64,000 bases of DNA from Qipengyuania sphaerica (GTDB taxonomy: Bacteria; Pseudomonadota; Alphaproteobacteria; Sphingomonadales; Sphingomonadaceae), in assembly GCF_019711595.1 (NCBI RefSeq), contig NZ_JAIGNR010000004.1, forward strand, positions 186,001 through 250,000. Reading direction: 5' to 3'. This document shows positions 17,663 through 25,538 of the stretch, in pieces. Made by a program: the position numbers and the translations under genes. The notes beneath the pieces are model-generated. The model saw only the letters and a list, made by a program, of their open reading frames with translations, was not told the DNA's origin and did no database searches. Numbering within the stretch: position 1 is the stretch's first letter; the number at the start of each line of letters is the position of its first letter.

Positions 17663-18006
17663 GATTTCCTCCTGATGTCTGTCGGTGAGACGACAGGAGG
17701 AAGGCGGATGGGCGCGGTGCCGGCGGGTCAGGGATCGCCCGCATGGGCGACCGCGAAGCGGCGGTGGGGGCAACGATTTTGTCGTACCGAAGCGCAAGCG
17801 AAGGGGAGACAAAATGGTGGGGCCCCGCCGTCCTTGACGCGTCGGTGCCGGGCCCGTCATCCTTGAAAGTCCGTGAGCCAGGCCCCTCCCCCGCCCGATG
17901 AAGAGCGCCCGTGCCAGTCATCTGCAAAAGGACTTTCCTACAGGGTCTTGCCTGCTCCATTGGGGCCCCGGGGAGGAACGCAAAAGGGGAGTAAGGACGA
18001 ACTCCA
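17663..18006. other. 344-base structured gap between divergent leading-region genes
   Basis: No gene is supported. Next to the 73-aa gene start is a CTGTCG...CGACAG hairpin at about 17679-17696, and the middle is very GC-rich with several inverted repeats. It must carry promoters for both flanking genes, and could include a single-stranded-DNA promoter; the latter is speculation. Confidence 0.45.
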
Positions 18007-18270
18007 ATGCCATCGAAACGAAGCGCTGTAGCTGCACTCCAGAAGCTGGAGGCCGACCGGCTGGCACTCGACCAGCGTCAGAAAGAACTCGAGAAACAGG
18101 CTGCACTTGAACTGGGCAGCGTAATCCTCGGAACGGGCCTTGAAACGTTCTCGAAGAAGGGCTTGGCAAGAGTGGCCGTGGAGCTTGCAAAGCTGGGAGA
18201 GGACGAGGCGTTAAAGCGGCTGGGCGCTTCCGCCTCTTCTCCTCGCGCTCAACAAACGCCTGTGAAGTAG
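18007..18270 (+). CDS. Small coiled-coil protein (DUF6437-like)
   Basis: This 87-residue protein begins MPSKRSAVAALQKLEADRLA and has a helical, charged N-terminal half (likely coiled coil, about 5-40) followed by ELGSVILGTGLETFSKKGLARVAVELAKLG. It resembles small proteins common on sphingomonad plasmids that I recall as DUF6437; the family name is uncertain. It is the only plus-strand gene in the first part of the leading region. It is convergent with ssb and shares a bidirectional terminator with it. Function unknown. Confidence 0.7.
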   Translation: MPSKRSAVAALQKLEADRLALDQRQKELEKQAALELGSVILGTGLETFSKKGLARVAVELAKLGEDEALKRLGASASSPRAQQTPVK

Positions 18271-18278
18271 AACGAGGA

Positions 18279-18311
18279 AAGGGGTCCTGTCCGGCTTGGA
18301 CAGGACCCCTT
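18279..18311. terminator. Bidirectional terminator between the small coiled-coil gene and ssb
   Basis: A perfect 14-base inverted repeat AAGGGGTCCTGTCC with a 5-base loop lies between the convergent stops at 18270 and 18336. Confidence 0.75.
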
Positions 18312-18335
18312 CGGGAGAGAGATCGAAGGGAGAGT

Positions 18336-18734
18336 TTAGTCGATCTCGGGAGCATCCTTGTTGTCTTCGTTCTCGCCGGAGCCGTTGCCGCGGGAGAGGA
18401 AGTCGACCTTGTCGGCGAGGATCTCGGTACCGTATCGCGTGACCCCGTCCTTGTCTTCCCACTGGGTATAGTGGATGCGGCCCTGGACGGAAACCAGCTG
18501 GCCCTTGGTGCAGTACTGCCCGACGGTCTTGGCGAGGCCGTTGAAGCAGGTCACGCGGTGGAACTCGCTTTCCTTGGCGGTGTAGCCGTTCTCGTCCTTG
18601 TAGGTCTTGCCGTCCTTGTCGCGCGCAGGGCGATCGGTGACGACGGTGATCCCGGTGACATTGGTGCCGCCCTTCGTCTCGCGGGATTCCGGATCGCGGG
18701 CGATGCGGCCGGTGAGGATTGCGATATTGGTCAT
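18336..18734 (-). CDS. ssb: Single-stranded DNA-binding protein
   Basis: This 132-residue OB-fold protein begins MTNIAILTGRIARDPESRET and has the SSB core ESEFHRVTCFNGLAKTVGQYCTKGQ-like segment with VQGRIHYTQWEDKDG, then a short acidic tail. The tail ends APEID rather than the usual DDxPF, so it may not recruit the host SSB-interacting proteins in the same way. Plasmid and ICE leading regions often carry an extra ssb to coat the incoming strand. Upstream is a CCGGAG...CTCCGG hairpin and an AAGGAA site. Confidence 0.92.
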   Translation of the reverse strand: MTNIAILTGRIARDPESRETKGGTNVTGITVVTDRPARDKDGKTYKDENGYTAKESEFHRVTCFNGLAKTVGQYCTKGQLVSVQGRIHYTQWEDKDGVTRYGTEILADKVDFLSRGNGSGENEDNKDAPEID

Positions 18735-19002
18735 GGTTGTATTCCTTCAGTTCCTCAAACCGGAGACCATCTCCGGCTTGCGAACATCCAGAAGAAGCAG
18801 GGCATGGGAGGACTGCACCGCAGGCCTGAAGGGCCGAAGGGAAACCTGTTCATGACGGGTGGTGCGGGCAGGCAGCGAAGCTGCCAACACGGCCGGAAAG
18901 GAACGGGTTGCGGCTCCTCAGCTGACCTGGTTCAGGACTGTTCGCGAAGAAAGCCGGATGGGTATCGGGTGCGGGTCTGAAGGTGCCAAGACCCTACTGC
19001 AA
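18735..19002. other. 268-base leader/intergenic region upstream of ssb
   Basis: No gene is supported. On the minus strand a CCGGAG-atggt-CTCCGG hairpin lies about 25 bases before the ssb start. A second inverted repeat GGCAGCgaaGCTGCC occurs near 18875. It follows the pattern of long, structured leaders seen before other leading-region genes. Confidence 0.45.
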
Positions 19003-19272
19003 TCAGCCTGCTCCATCGCCTTCCGATGCCGCCAGGAGATCCATCAAGTTGCGGGCTGCTTCCCGGTCTTCGTCGTTCTCGAACGCCACTTCGAGGTCGG
19101 GGGCAGACCCGAACATGTGCAGGAACGACCACAGTGCAAAGCGCTTGCCCCGGTCCTTCTCAAGGCCGAAATCGACGCGGCAATGCTCGATACCGGCTGC
19201 AAGTGTGTCAGGAGCAACCGAGGAAAGGTCGGTCGAGGCAAAGTAGCGCTGCAGCAGATCATCGAGTTGCAT
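19003..19272 (-). CDS. Acidic 89-aa conserved hypothetical protein
   Basis: This small protein begins MQLDDLLQRYFASTDLSSVA and contains FALWSFLHMFGSAPDLEVAFENDEDRE. It has 18 acidic and about 8 basic residues, so it is clearly negative. It has the look of a conserved protein from sphingomonad plasmids, but I cannot name a family. The ATG at 19272 has only a weak AGGG upstream. It lies between ssb and the DUF2493 gene on the same strand. A DNA-mimic or inhibitor role is possible from charge and location only. Confidence 0.65.
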   Translation of the reverse strand: MQLDDLLQRYFASTDLSSVAPDTLAAGIEHCRVDFGLEKDRGKRFALWSFLHMFGSAPDLEVAFENDEDREAARNLMDLLAASEGDGAG

Positions 19273-19595
19273 GAAATACCCTGTAGCGCGGAATGAATGA
19301 TCCGAGAACGCCCAGTGATGACCTGGCGAAAGAACCCGAGAATGTATGTCGCTGAGTAAACGCCGGTCAGTTCATTAGGCGCAGCAAGTGCAGACAAGAG
19401 GCGCATTCAAAAGCGTATCTATTCGGGCCTGTCGTAACCCTACAATCGACTTGATCGGGTTCGGTGCTATGTAGCCAATGCGACCCGAAGGGCTCGGAGC
19501 AGCAATGCGATGAGTTCTCTCCTTATGGGCGGCCTCGAGAGGGGCCGCCCTTTTTTCGGCGGCGGAGATTGATCCGGCCGGGAGTGAATTGAACC
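19273..19595. other. 323-base gap ending in an orphan plus-strand terminator
   Basis: No protein gene is supported in either strand. A strong intrinsic terminator for plus-strand transcription sits at 19527-19556, yet there is no plus-strand gene before it. A short non-coding RNA starting somewhere in about 19380-19470 would explain this. Confidence 0.5.
19527..19556 (+). terminator. Orphan intrinsic terminator
   Basis: GGGCGGCC and GGCCGCCC flank an 8-base loop and are followed by six T. It would end a plus-strand transcript, but both neighbouring genes are on the minus strand. Confidence 0.8.
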
Positions 19596-20537
19596 CTACG
19601 CAGGGGAGTTGGGGCTGGTACCAAGCGGTCCGCGGCGATCGACTACGGTGATGCGCTGCTTCTTGGCCTCGATCACCAAGCGCTCGGTCACGCCATTGCC
19701 AGGAAATACCACCACGTAGCGAGGGTTAAGGCCGAGCATTTGCTCGTTGCGCTTAAATCCGGCGCGGGCACCGAGACGGCGCTCAAGCCCGAACGTCAAT
19801 TGCTGAACTTCATGACGCTCGGCCCAGGATGCGGCCAGTCTGTCGGCTCCTTTGCCGTCGCCTCCGTGTACGAGAAACAGGTCAGGAACGACCTCACGCA
19901 CCCTGTCGAGTGTAGCCCAGATGTTAGCCACGTAGGTCTTCGCCTCGGCCTCGCTTTCGAAGCTGTTGCGGCCACCGGCGAAAACCACCGGAGTACCCTC
20001 GGGTGAACGTGCAGCCTGACGGCGTTCCTTGCGCACGCGCAAGAAATCGCGGGCATCGATCACAGCCGAAGTCATGGTCTTCGAATGGATCGCACGCGAT
20101 CCCGAAACGGGCTTCCACGAAGACCCGGTTTCGTCGCGGTAGAGACCTGCTGCAACCTCGCGCATCTGCTCGAAGGCCTGCATGCTGGCTTCAGCCGACT
20201 GCGCGCGCAGGGTCTGCTCCTCGAGGTTCGACGAATGCACCTCGGAGCCGTCGGCGGATGCCAACAGGGCGCGGATTTCATCCGAGGCCCGGTCCACCTG
20301 GGCCGACTTGCGGCTGGCGGCGCGGTGGAAGAGATTGACGAAGCCCCAGGCGAGATCCTCGGCGTCGGCTTCGAGCGCGGTGTCGGCAAACAGCGCGAAA
20401 AGATCGGACCACACCGCTCCGAGCGTGTGAGCCATGGCGTCCTCGCAAGGGAAGTCGGATTCGTTGAAAGGCGCAGGCGTGATCGAGAAGCCGGATAGAT
20501 CGAGGCCGGCAAGATGGCTGGCGAAACTGTCATACAT
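19596..20537 (-). CDS. DUF2493 (YspA-like SLOG) domain protein
   Basis: This 313-residue protein starts at the ATG at 20537, which has AGGAGGAA upstream; the frame is open further upstream but that part looks non-coding. The C-terminal 130 residues have the DUF2493/SLOG pattern: VVFAGGRNSFE, then FLVHGGDGKGADRLAASWA and a FKRNEQMLG...VVVFPGN segment, a Rossmann-like nucleotide-binding fold. The N-terminal half is unassigned. SLOG proteins bind nucleotide-derived ligands and occur in defence and plasmid contexts; substrate unknown. It sits in the leading region with the same strand and leader type as its neighbours. Confidence 0.8.
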   Translation of the reverse strand: MYDSFASHLAGLDLSGFSITPAPFNESDFPCEDAMAHTLGAVWSDLFALFADTALEADAEDLAWGFVNLFHRAASRKSAQVDRASDEIRALLASADGSEVHSSNLEEQTLRAQSAEASMQAFEQMREVAAGLYRDETGSSWKPVSGSRAIHSKTMTSAVIDARDFLRVRKERRQAARSPEGTPVVFAGGRNSFESEAEAKTYVANIWATLDRVREVVPDLFLVHGGDGKGADRLAASWAERHEVQQLTFGLERRLGARAGFKRNEQMLGLNPRYVVVFPGNGVTERLVIEAKKQRITVVDRRGPLGTSPNSPA

Positions 20538-20808
20538 CTGAGTATTCCTCCTGAGACCGGCGAATGCCGGCAGAGGAATTTCTGCGCGGGCCTGTTCGCC
20601 GTGCCCGAAATGGACCGGGACAAGGGAACGCCGCACCGCGGCAGCGGGAAACTCCGCAAGGCAAGGCTGGCGCGGGTCACACGGGCCGCAGCCTTGCGCG
20701 GGTTGCGGCGGGACCTGACCGGTCCAGGGCACAAGGACCAGCGAACAGGCTCGCGCGGGATAGTGTCGGAGTGGCGCTGGAGTTGTTTGGGAGGAATCCC
20801 GGATCGGT
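20538..20808. other. Structured leader region upstream of the DUF2493 gene
   Basis: No gene is supported in these 271 bases. Beside the start is a CCGGC-gaatg... hairpin (CCGGCATTCGCCGG on the minus strand) and then AGGAGGAA. The remainder is GC-rich with several short inverted repeats. Confidence 0.45.
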
Positions 20809-21537
20809 TCAGGAGCGCTCCGGGAGACCGAATTGTCCCGGCGTAAACGCAAGCACTTCCGCATGCGGGAAAGCCGCGATCGCGGTTAATCGATCTCCCT
20901 CGTGGCGCAAGTGCCACCCCCGACCGTGATCCGGTTCCGATTTAGCAAAGCCGGTCGGATCGAGCAGTGCGAGGTTGATACCGTCCGGGTCACGCGCGGA
21001 ACGCGCCCGGATGGCCTGACCACCCGCTTCGCGCACCGACGCAGCAAGGTCCTGGCAATGCGAATAGTCGTCCGGGTCAAGCCATCGGTTGGCATCAGTT
21101 TCAAGCGGTGGTCTGGTCGTATCGGTCAACCGCGTGACCGATATGGGCACCGAAAAGCTCAGATGCTCGCTGGTCCGATTGCCCGGAACGAACCCCGGCG
21201 AGCGGCTATAGAACTTGAGTCGCCAGTAGGAGGTCTCGGTAATCGCAGTGCTCTCGGCCTCGCTTGCGTAGAATATTCCGGGCCGTTCGTTCGCCCGGCG
21301 AAAGCGGCTGGCTACCGTGTGGCCGTAGCGAAACGGTGAAGCGAGGAGGTAATGCAACCCAAGCGCTGTCTTGGGCAGGTCCGGCTTTGCAGCGTCGGCC
21401 AGTTCCTCAAGCCGCTGTTGCTCGCCAAGATCGGAGGTCAGTCGATTGGTCGAGATGCGATGCTGCGCTTCAACTACCCGCCATACCGTCCGGCGGTAGC
21501 GGCGGAACTCAGACGCGAGCGCGGTGGGCGTCCACAT
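20809..21537 (-). CDS. RES-domain toxin
   Basis: This 242-residue protein begins MWTPTALASEFRRYRRTVWR, the usual RES start, and has SRFRRANERPGIFYASEAEST, which holds the Arg, Glu and Ser that name the family. RES toxins such as MbcT and ParT act on NAD+ or modify enzymes with ADP-ribose. The start at 21537 lies 29 bases inside the antitoxin gene, giving translational coupling. An upstream in-frame ATG exists but lies deep in the antitoxin. It forms a type II toxin-antitoxin pair that would help keep the ICE. Confidence 0.85.
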   Translation of the reverse strand: MWTPTALASEFRRYRRTVWRVVEAQHRISTNRLTSDLGEQQRLEELADAAKPDLPKTALGLHYLLASPFRYGHTVASRFRRANERPGIFYASEAESTAITETSYWRLKFYSRSPGFVPGNRTSEHLSFSVPISVTRLTDTTRPPLETDANRWLDPDDYSHCQDLAASVREAGGQAIRARSARDPDGINLALLDPTGFAKSEPDHGRGWHLRHEGDRLTAIAAFPHAEVLAFTPGQFGLPERS

Positions 21538-21886
21538 AGTCGCAAACGGTGATAAGACCCTTGAAGCTGTCGACGAGATCGATCGGGCGCGCATCGAGAT
21601 CGAGATTGGCGGTTGTCAGCCATGCCCGCGCAGACATGTCATCGCTCCCGAGCAAAGCGTCGAGCGAACGGAATAGCCGCAGGAGGAACTGAGCAGCTTC
21701 GAAAGACTTCGATGCAGGGTCGAGCTGCGCCTTGCCCGAGCGCAGGCGTGAGGCAGTCGATTCCGATACACCGAGGATTGCACCAAGCTTGGGATTGGTG
21801 AGGCCCCAGAACTCGGCGATGCGCGCGATAGCAGAGGTGAGGACCTTGCCATCATCGGGTTGCAATTCGAGTGGCTTCGTCGCCAT
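21509..21886 (-). CDS. Xre/MbcA/ParS-type antitoxin
   Basis: This 125-residue protein has a helix-turn-helix (GLTNPKLGAILGVSESTASR, about residues 28-47) and a C-terminal DUF2384-like part (FLRLFRSLDALLG...WL) that binds RES toxins. AAAGGAT precedes the ATG. It lies upstream of and overlaps the RES gene, the standard order. Two near-identical 15-base sites just before it look like its own operators. Confidence 0.85.
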   Translation of the reverse strand: MATKPLELQPDDGKVLTSAIARIAEFWGLTNPKLGAILGVSESTASRLRSGKAQLDPASKSFEAAQFLLRLFRSLDALLGSDDMSARAWLTTANLDLDARPIDLVDSFKGLITVCDYVDAHRARV

Positions 21887-21894
21887 AGCCTATC

Positions 21895-21937
21895 CTTTTA
21901 TTTGCAAGATATACATATTTTTCTTTCATATGCAAGA
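21895..21937. promoter_or_regulatory. Direct-repeat operators of the Xre-RES operon
   Basis: On the minus strand TCTTGCATATGAAAG (21923-21937) and TCTTGCAAATAAAAG (21895-21909) match at 13 of 15 positions and are 28 bases apart. They flank an AT-rich TATGTATAT promoter-like stretch and end 9 bases before the antitoxin ATG. Confidence 0.55.
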
Positions 21938-22343
21938 ATTTTGCCGCTCCAAGATCGCCTCTCCATTCGAGAAGCGCCCGACCAGTGTCAGCTCGCCGAA
22001 CATTCGTTCGAAACGCGGCGCTATCTGGGCGATCCAGTGGCGCGCGCGGGTGATAGAAGTCGGCTTCCCAAAAGCGAGCGTCATCGCGAGGGGCGAGCCA
22101 GATCGCGGCAAGCCCGCAATAGGTCGATATCCCGCAATCGGCGAAGGCGTTGCGCAGAAGGATACGGTCCTCGCGAGCGCGCCATCCATCGAAGGTCTCG
22201 AAGGAAGGAAAGGCTACCTTTGTGGTATCGATGATTTCGTCGACGAGGCACTCATAGACCCAGTCCGCATCGTCGTCTTCGCCGTCCTCGAGCAGGCGAA
22301 AGGCGACCACGGAGCCGGTCGGATAGCTGACGGAACGTCCCAT
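21926..22343 (-). pseudogene. Frameshifted conserved ICE protein upstream of Xre-RES
   Basis: The N-terminal 95 residues begin MGRSVSYPTGSVVAFRLLED and include PSFETFDGWRAREDRILLRN and ISTYCGLAAIWLAP, which I recall from a conserved protein beside ardC on sphingomonad plasmids. In a CGCGCG run near 22050 the frame shifts: the natural-looking tail (RARHWIAQIAPRFERMFGEL...VGRFSNGE) continues one base over and ends at 21926. The actual frame instead reads on to 21852 with odd composition, overlapping the antitoxin start. A two-base loss in the CG run (or one added base) would explain it. It could also be a sequencing error. Confidence 0.6.
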
Positions 22344-22357
22344 CTTCTCTCTCCTGC

Positions 22358-23299
22358 TCAGGCCGCGTTCGACATCTCGGGGGCGACATCGACATTGGTG
22401 CCGCTGTCGCTCGATTGGTGACCGCCCAAGTCGAGCAGCAAGGTGGCTGCCTCCTCGGCCTTTGCGGCTGCGGTCAGGATTGCGCGCTCGTCCGATTTGA
22501 GGATCTTGAGCCAGGACGCGATGTAGCTGGCATGATGGTCGAGGTGGGTGACCGGAAGGCCCAGTTCAGCGCCAAGAATGGCTGAGGACAGTTCTGCGAT
22601 CAGTTCTTCGGCAGCATAGGCGTCGCTGCCGAAGCGGTTCTTGAGATCGCGGTCGAGCCGCGAAGAATGACCGGTCCAATGCGACAGCTCGTGCGCGAGT
22701 GTCGCATAGTAGTGATCATAGGCTTCGAAGAGTTCGGCGGGCGGCATGGTGATGCGGTCGCGCAGCGGCTCGTAGTATGCTTGGGCACCGTGATGGCGCA
22801 GGTCTGCGTCGATCTCAGCGAAGAAGGCATCGAGCCGATCTTCGCGGCCTTCGGGCTCCAGCGCGGCAACCAGCGGCTTGGGGTGGTAGAACTCGGGAAG
22901 GCAATCACATTGGTCGGCATTGAAGACCGAATAGGCCTTCAGCACGCGCCGGCTCTCCGTATCCTGACCGCCTTCAGCGGTTTCGACCTCCTTGGTGTAG
23001 CTCTTGTAGAAGATCGCGATGGTCGACTTCTCGCCTTTGCGGACCTGACCACCGAGCTTCTGACACTGGCGGTATGTCATCCAGTAGGGAGAGGCGTATC
23101 CGCAGGCATCGGCTACCATCCAGAGCCAGAACGAATTCATGCCGCGATACGGTGTCCCGCAGGAGCGCAGCGGGCGAGAAAGCGGCAAGCCACGCCACGG
23201 CTTGACCCAGGGTTTGGTGCCCTGCTCCAGCTTCTCAATGATGGCGGCAGTGATGCGCCCGGCTGGAGAAACTGAAGCGGTGCGGCGGGACTTGGTCAT
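22358..23299 (-). CDS. ardC: ArdC-like antirestriction protein (zincin)
   Basis: This 313-residue protein has an N-terminal ssDNA-binding DUF1738/ArdC-N part (about 1-130, with WVKPWRGLPLSRPLRS and YRGMNSFWLW) and a C-terminal metallopeptidase-like domain with HELSHWTGH and a downstream EELIAELSSA glutamate. ArdC protects incoming single-stranded DNA from host restriction. The ATG at 23299 has AGGAGACGATCC upstream; an earlier ATG at 23377 lies in the leader. It is placed in the leading region, as expected for a protein needed right after entry. Confidence 0.88.
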   Translation of the reverse strand: MTKSRRTASVSPAGRITAAIIEKLEQGTKPWVKPWRGLPLSRPLRSCGTPYRGMNSFWLWMVADACGYASPYWMTYRQCQKLGGQVRKGEKSTIAIFYKSYTKEVETAEGGQDTESRRVLKAYSVFNADQCDCLPEFYHPKPLVAALEPEGREDRLDAFFAEIDADLRHHGAQAYYEPLRDRITMPPAELFEAYDHYYATLAHELSHWTGHSSRLDRDLKNRFGSDAYAAEELIAELSSAILGAELGLPVTHLDHHASYIASWLKILKSDERAILTAAAKAEEAATLLLDLGGHQSSDSGTNVDVAPEMSNAA

Positions 23300-23408
23300 G
23301 GATCGTCTCCTGATCACCGGAACGGACGTGTCCGGGTTCAGGATGAACAAGGCGCCCTCCCCTCTGAGGCTCACCAACGTAAGCGACCTACGGAAGGAAA
23401 GGTGAAAA

Positions 23409-23438
23409 GGCGGCCCGTCCCGAGAGGGACGGACCGCC
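23409..23438 (-). terminator. Hairpin between parB-like and ardC-like genes
   Basis: GGCGGcCCGTCCC-gaga-GGGACGGaCCGCC forms a 12-pair stem with one mismatch. It lies 31 bases after the parB-like stop. A long T run is missing, so it may act as a processing or attenuation hairpin. Confidence 0.5.
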
Positions 23439-23468
23439 CGCCGAGTGACCTGGACCTGTCAGGAGGGG

Positions 23469-25439
23469 TCAGGCAGCCTGCTCGGCAATGTCGTTCGCGG
23501 TCTCGTCTTCGGTCGGGTCCGCGGCTTCATCCTCGACCGGCGCCTCAGATGAACCGAAGCGCATGATCTCGGGCACCCACGCTTCCGCTCGCGTCTTCAC
23601 ATCCGCCTCGCCGATGAAATTGCCGGAGAAGATACGCTCGGCTGCGCTCGCCAGTTCTGCCTTCTTCGAGCCTGCATAGCGGCTGACGAGTTCGGGGCCG
23701 CCTGCTGCATCGAGCGCTTCGAGCGTGCGTGCCTTCGCCACGCGATCGAAATAGTTCACCGCCGTAGGCCGCCACCAATGCGCCGTCTCGATCTCGAGCA
23801 GCGACCCGAGGATCTCGTGCAGCGGCGCCGAGCGATCGCCTTCACACGCAAGGCTCGCGACCAGCGTGCGGGATACGACATGGCCGAGCCAGGCCGAACG
23901 CGCTTCATCGCTCAATGCGCGGAAGCGTTCGAACCGCTCGACATCGGTCTCACCGGAGCGCCAGCTTTCGTCGAGCGAAGCGGCAAATTCGGCAAGCGCA
24001 GCGCTTGCGGGCGCATCCTTGGCCTCAAATCCGGCCACCGGTCCCGATGCTACAGAGCCGACCAGCGTCGATGCCTTCTTCGCGCGCCAGTCATGCCCAT
24101 TGGCATCCGCGAGCGTGAAGACCATGAAGTCGAGCGCAAGCGCGGGATCGTTGGCGAGGTGGATCGCCAGGATATCGCGGCGCTGCATCGCGAGCTCGTC
24201 GAGCAGACGCTGGGAAAGGGCCCCGCTCTTGCGCTTGGTATCGGTGCCTGCATCAATCGGTTCGACTGCTCCGTCATCCTCTTCGACGACTTCTGCCTCC
24301 GTATAGTACTGCGGCACCATTGCTGGTTCGCCATTGCGAGAGAGCACAAGGAACGCTCCAGCCTGTGATTTCAGTTCGTCGGCAAGCACCGGCGGACGAT
24401 CGTTGAGGTCGCGCATCGCGCGGTCGATCGAGACCAGTTCTTCTTCCGCCTTGGCGATCTCGCTATCGTCGCTGTCCTCATCCTCAAGGATGGCGGCCGT
24501 CCGATCGTAGTCGGCTTCAAGGTCGCTGAGCTCGCGAGCCTCGTCTTCGGTTAGCGGAGCCGGTTCGCATGGGAGCCGATTGAGGCCCTCGATGAGATCG
24601 TGGCTGACATAGTTGCCAAGCGTAGGTCGCACCCAAGCAAGTCCGTGTTCTTCCGCGACCTTCTTCGCAGCTTCATCCATCGCTTTCTGGGCAAGGTCTT
24701 CGAGTAGCGCGACATCGATCCAGCTCTCGCTGGCTTCGTCGTCGAACAGTTCGCGTTCGATCCGGCCACCTGCAGCAAGGTAGGCATCGCGCCCGACCAG
24801 AACCGCGCGCGGATCGGAGCCACGAACAGTGGCATCAAGCACCATGCGCCGGATTGTGTCAGGCGTGATCTGATACCAGGCATCCTGCAGCTCGGCATAG
24901 ACGTGTGCCTGACGGTCGATGTCTGAAATCGCCCCATAGGCCTTGGCCATGTCGAGCGTGATCGCGCCTTCGGCGAGCGCTTCAAAGACACAAGGTGCGA
25001 GACCCGCCAGTCGCAGACGACCCTCGACAAAGCGGACCGTGAGACCAAACCGGCGGGCCACGTCTTCAGTGCTGGCTCCCGCCTCGATGATCGCAGCGAA
25101 AGCCTGCGCCTCGTCGGCCGGGTTCATCGCGAGGCGCTGGAAGTTCTCGGCGAGGCTCGCTTCGCGCACTTCGCTTTCCTCGCCTTCGATGACAAGGCAA
25201 GTGACCTCGTGGTTCTTGGGAAGCGTGCCCTCTTCGGCCAACGCTTGAAGCTGAGCCAGACGCCGACCACCGGCCTCGACTTCGAACTTGCCGCGCTTGG
25301 CTTTTCGCACGACTAGGTTCTGCAAGAGGCCACGCGCGGCAATGTCCGCCCGCAGTTGCAGGTCGGCAAGGACGTCGCTCGACTTGCGCACATTGCGCGG
25401 GCTTGGGACAAGCTTCTTCAAGGGAATAGACTGGATCAT
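23469..25439 (-). CDS. ParB/Srx-fold nuclease-like protein of the ICE
   Basis: This 656-residue protein starts MIQSIPLKKLVPSPRNVRKS, a ParB/Spo0J N-terminal domain, with GGRRLAQLQAL and ENFQRLAMNPADEAQAF motifs, followed by a helix-turn-helix part (STEDVARRFGLTVRFVEGRL). The C-terminal 450 residues are helical and acidic. No parA lies in the window. Such long ParB-like proteins are common on alphaproteobacterial plasmids and ICEs and may work in DNA maintenance rather than partition. The ATG at 25439 has AGGAGACAATCC, almost identical to the ardC leader. Confidence 0.85.
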   Translation of the reverse strand: MIQSIPLKKLVPSPRNVRKSSDVLADLQLRADIAARGLLQNLVVRKAKRGKFEVEAGGRRLAQLQALAEEGTLPKNHEVTCLVIEGEESEVREASLAENFQRLAMNPADEAQAFAAIIEAGASTEDVARRFGLTVRFVEGRLRLAGLAPCVFEALAEGAITLDMAKAYGAISDIDRQAHVYAELQDAWYQITPDTIRRMVLDATVRGSDPRAVLVGRDAYLAAGGRIERELFDDEASESWIDVALLEDLAQKAMDEAAKKVAEEHGLAWVRPTLGNYVSHDLIEGLNRLPCEPAPLTEDEARELSDLEADYDRTAAILEDEDSDDSEIAKAEEELVSIDRAMRDLNDRPPVLADELKSQAGAFLVLSRNGEPAMVPQYYTEAEVVEEDDGAVEPIDAGTDTKRKSGALSQRLLDELAMQRRDILAIHLANDPALALDFMVFTLADANGHDWRAKKASTLVGSVASGPVAGFEAKDAPASAALAEFAASLDESWRSGETDVERFERFRALSDEARSAWLGHVVSRTLVASLACEGDRSAPLHEILGSLLEIETAHWWRPTAVNYFDRVAKARTLEALDAAGGPELVSRYAGSKKAELASAAERIFSGNFIGEADVKTRAEAWVPEIMRFGSSEAPVEDEAADPTEDETANDIAEQAA

Positions 25440-25538
25440 GGATTGTCTCCTGATGGATTGCAGGGTCACGCGAAGGTGCATGGCCCGACAAGCCACCGGC
25501 TCCCTCCCCTCTCTCACGCTTGGTCTTGGATTTGCCCC

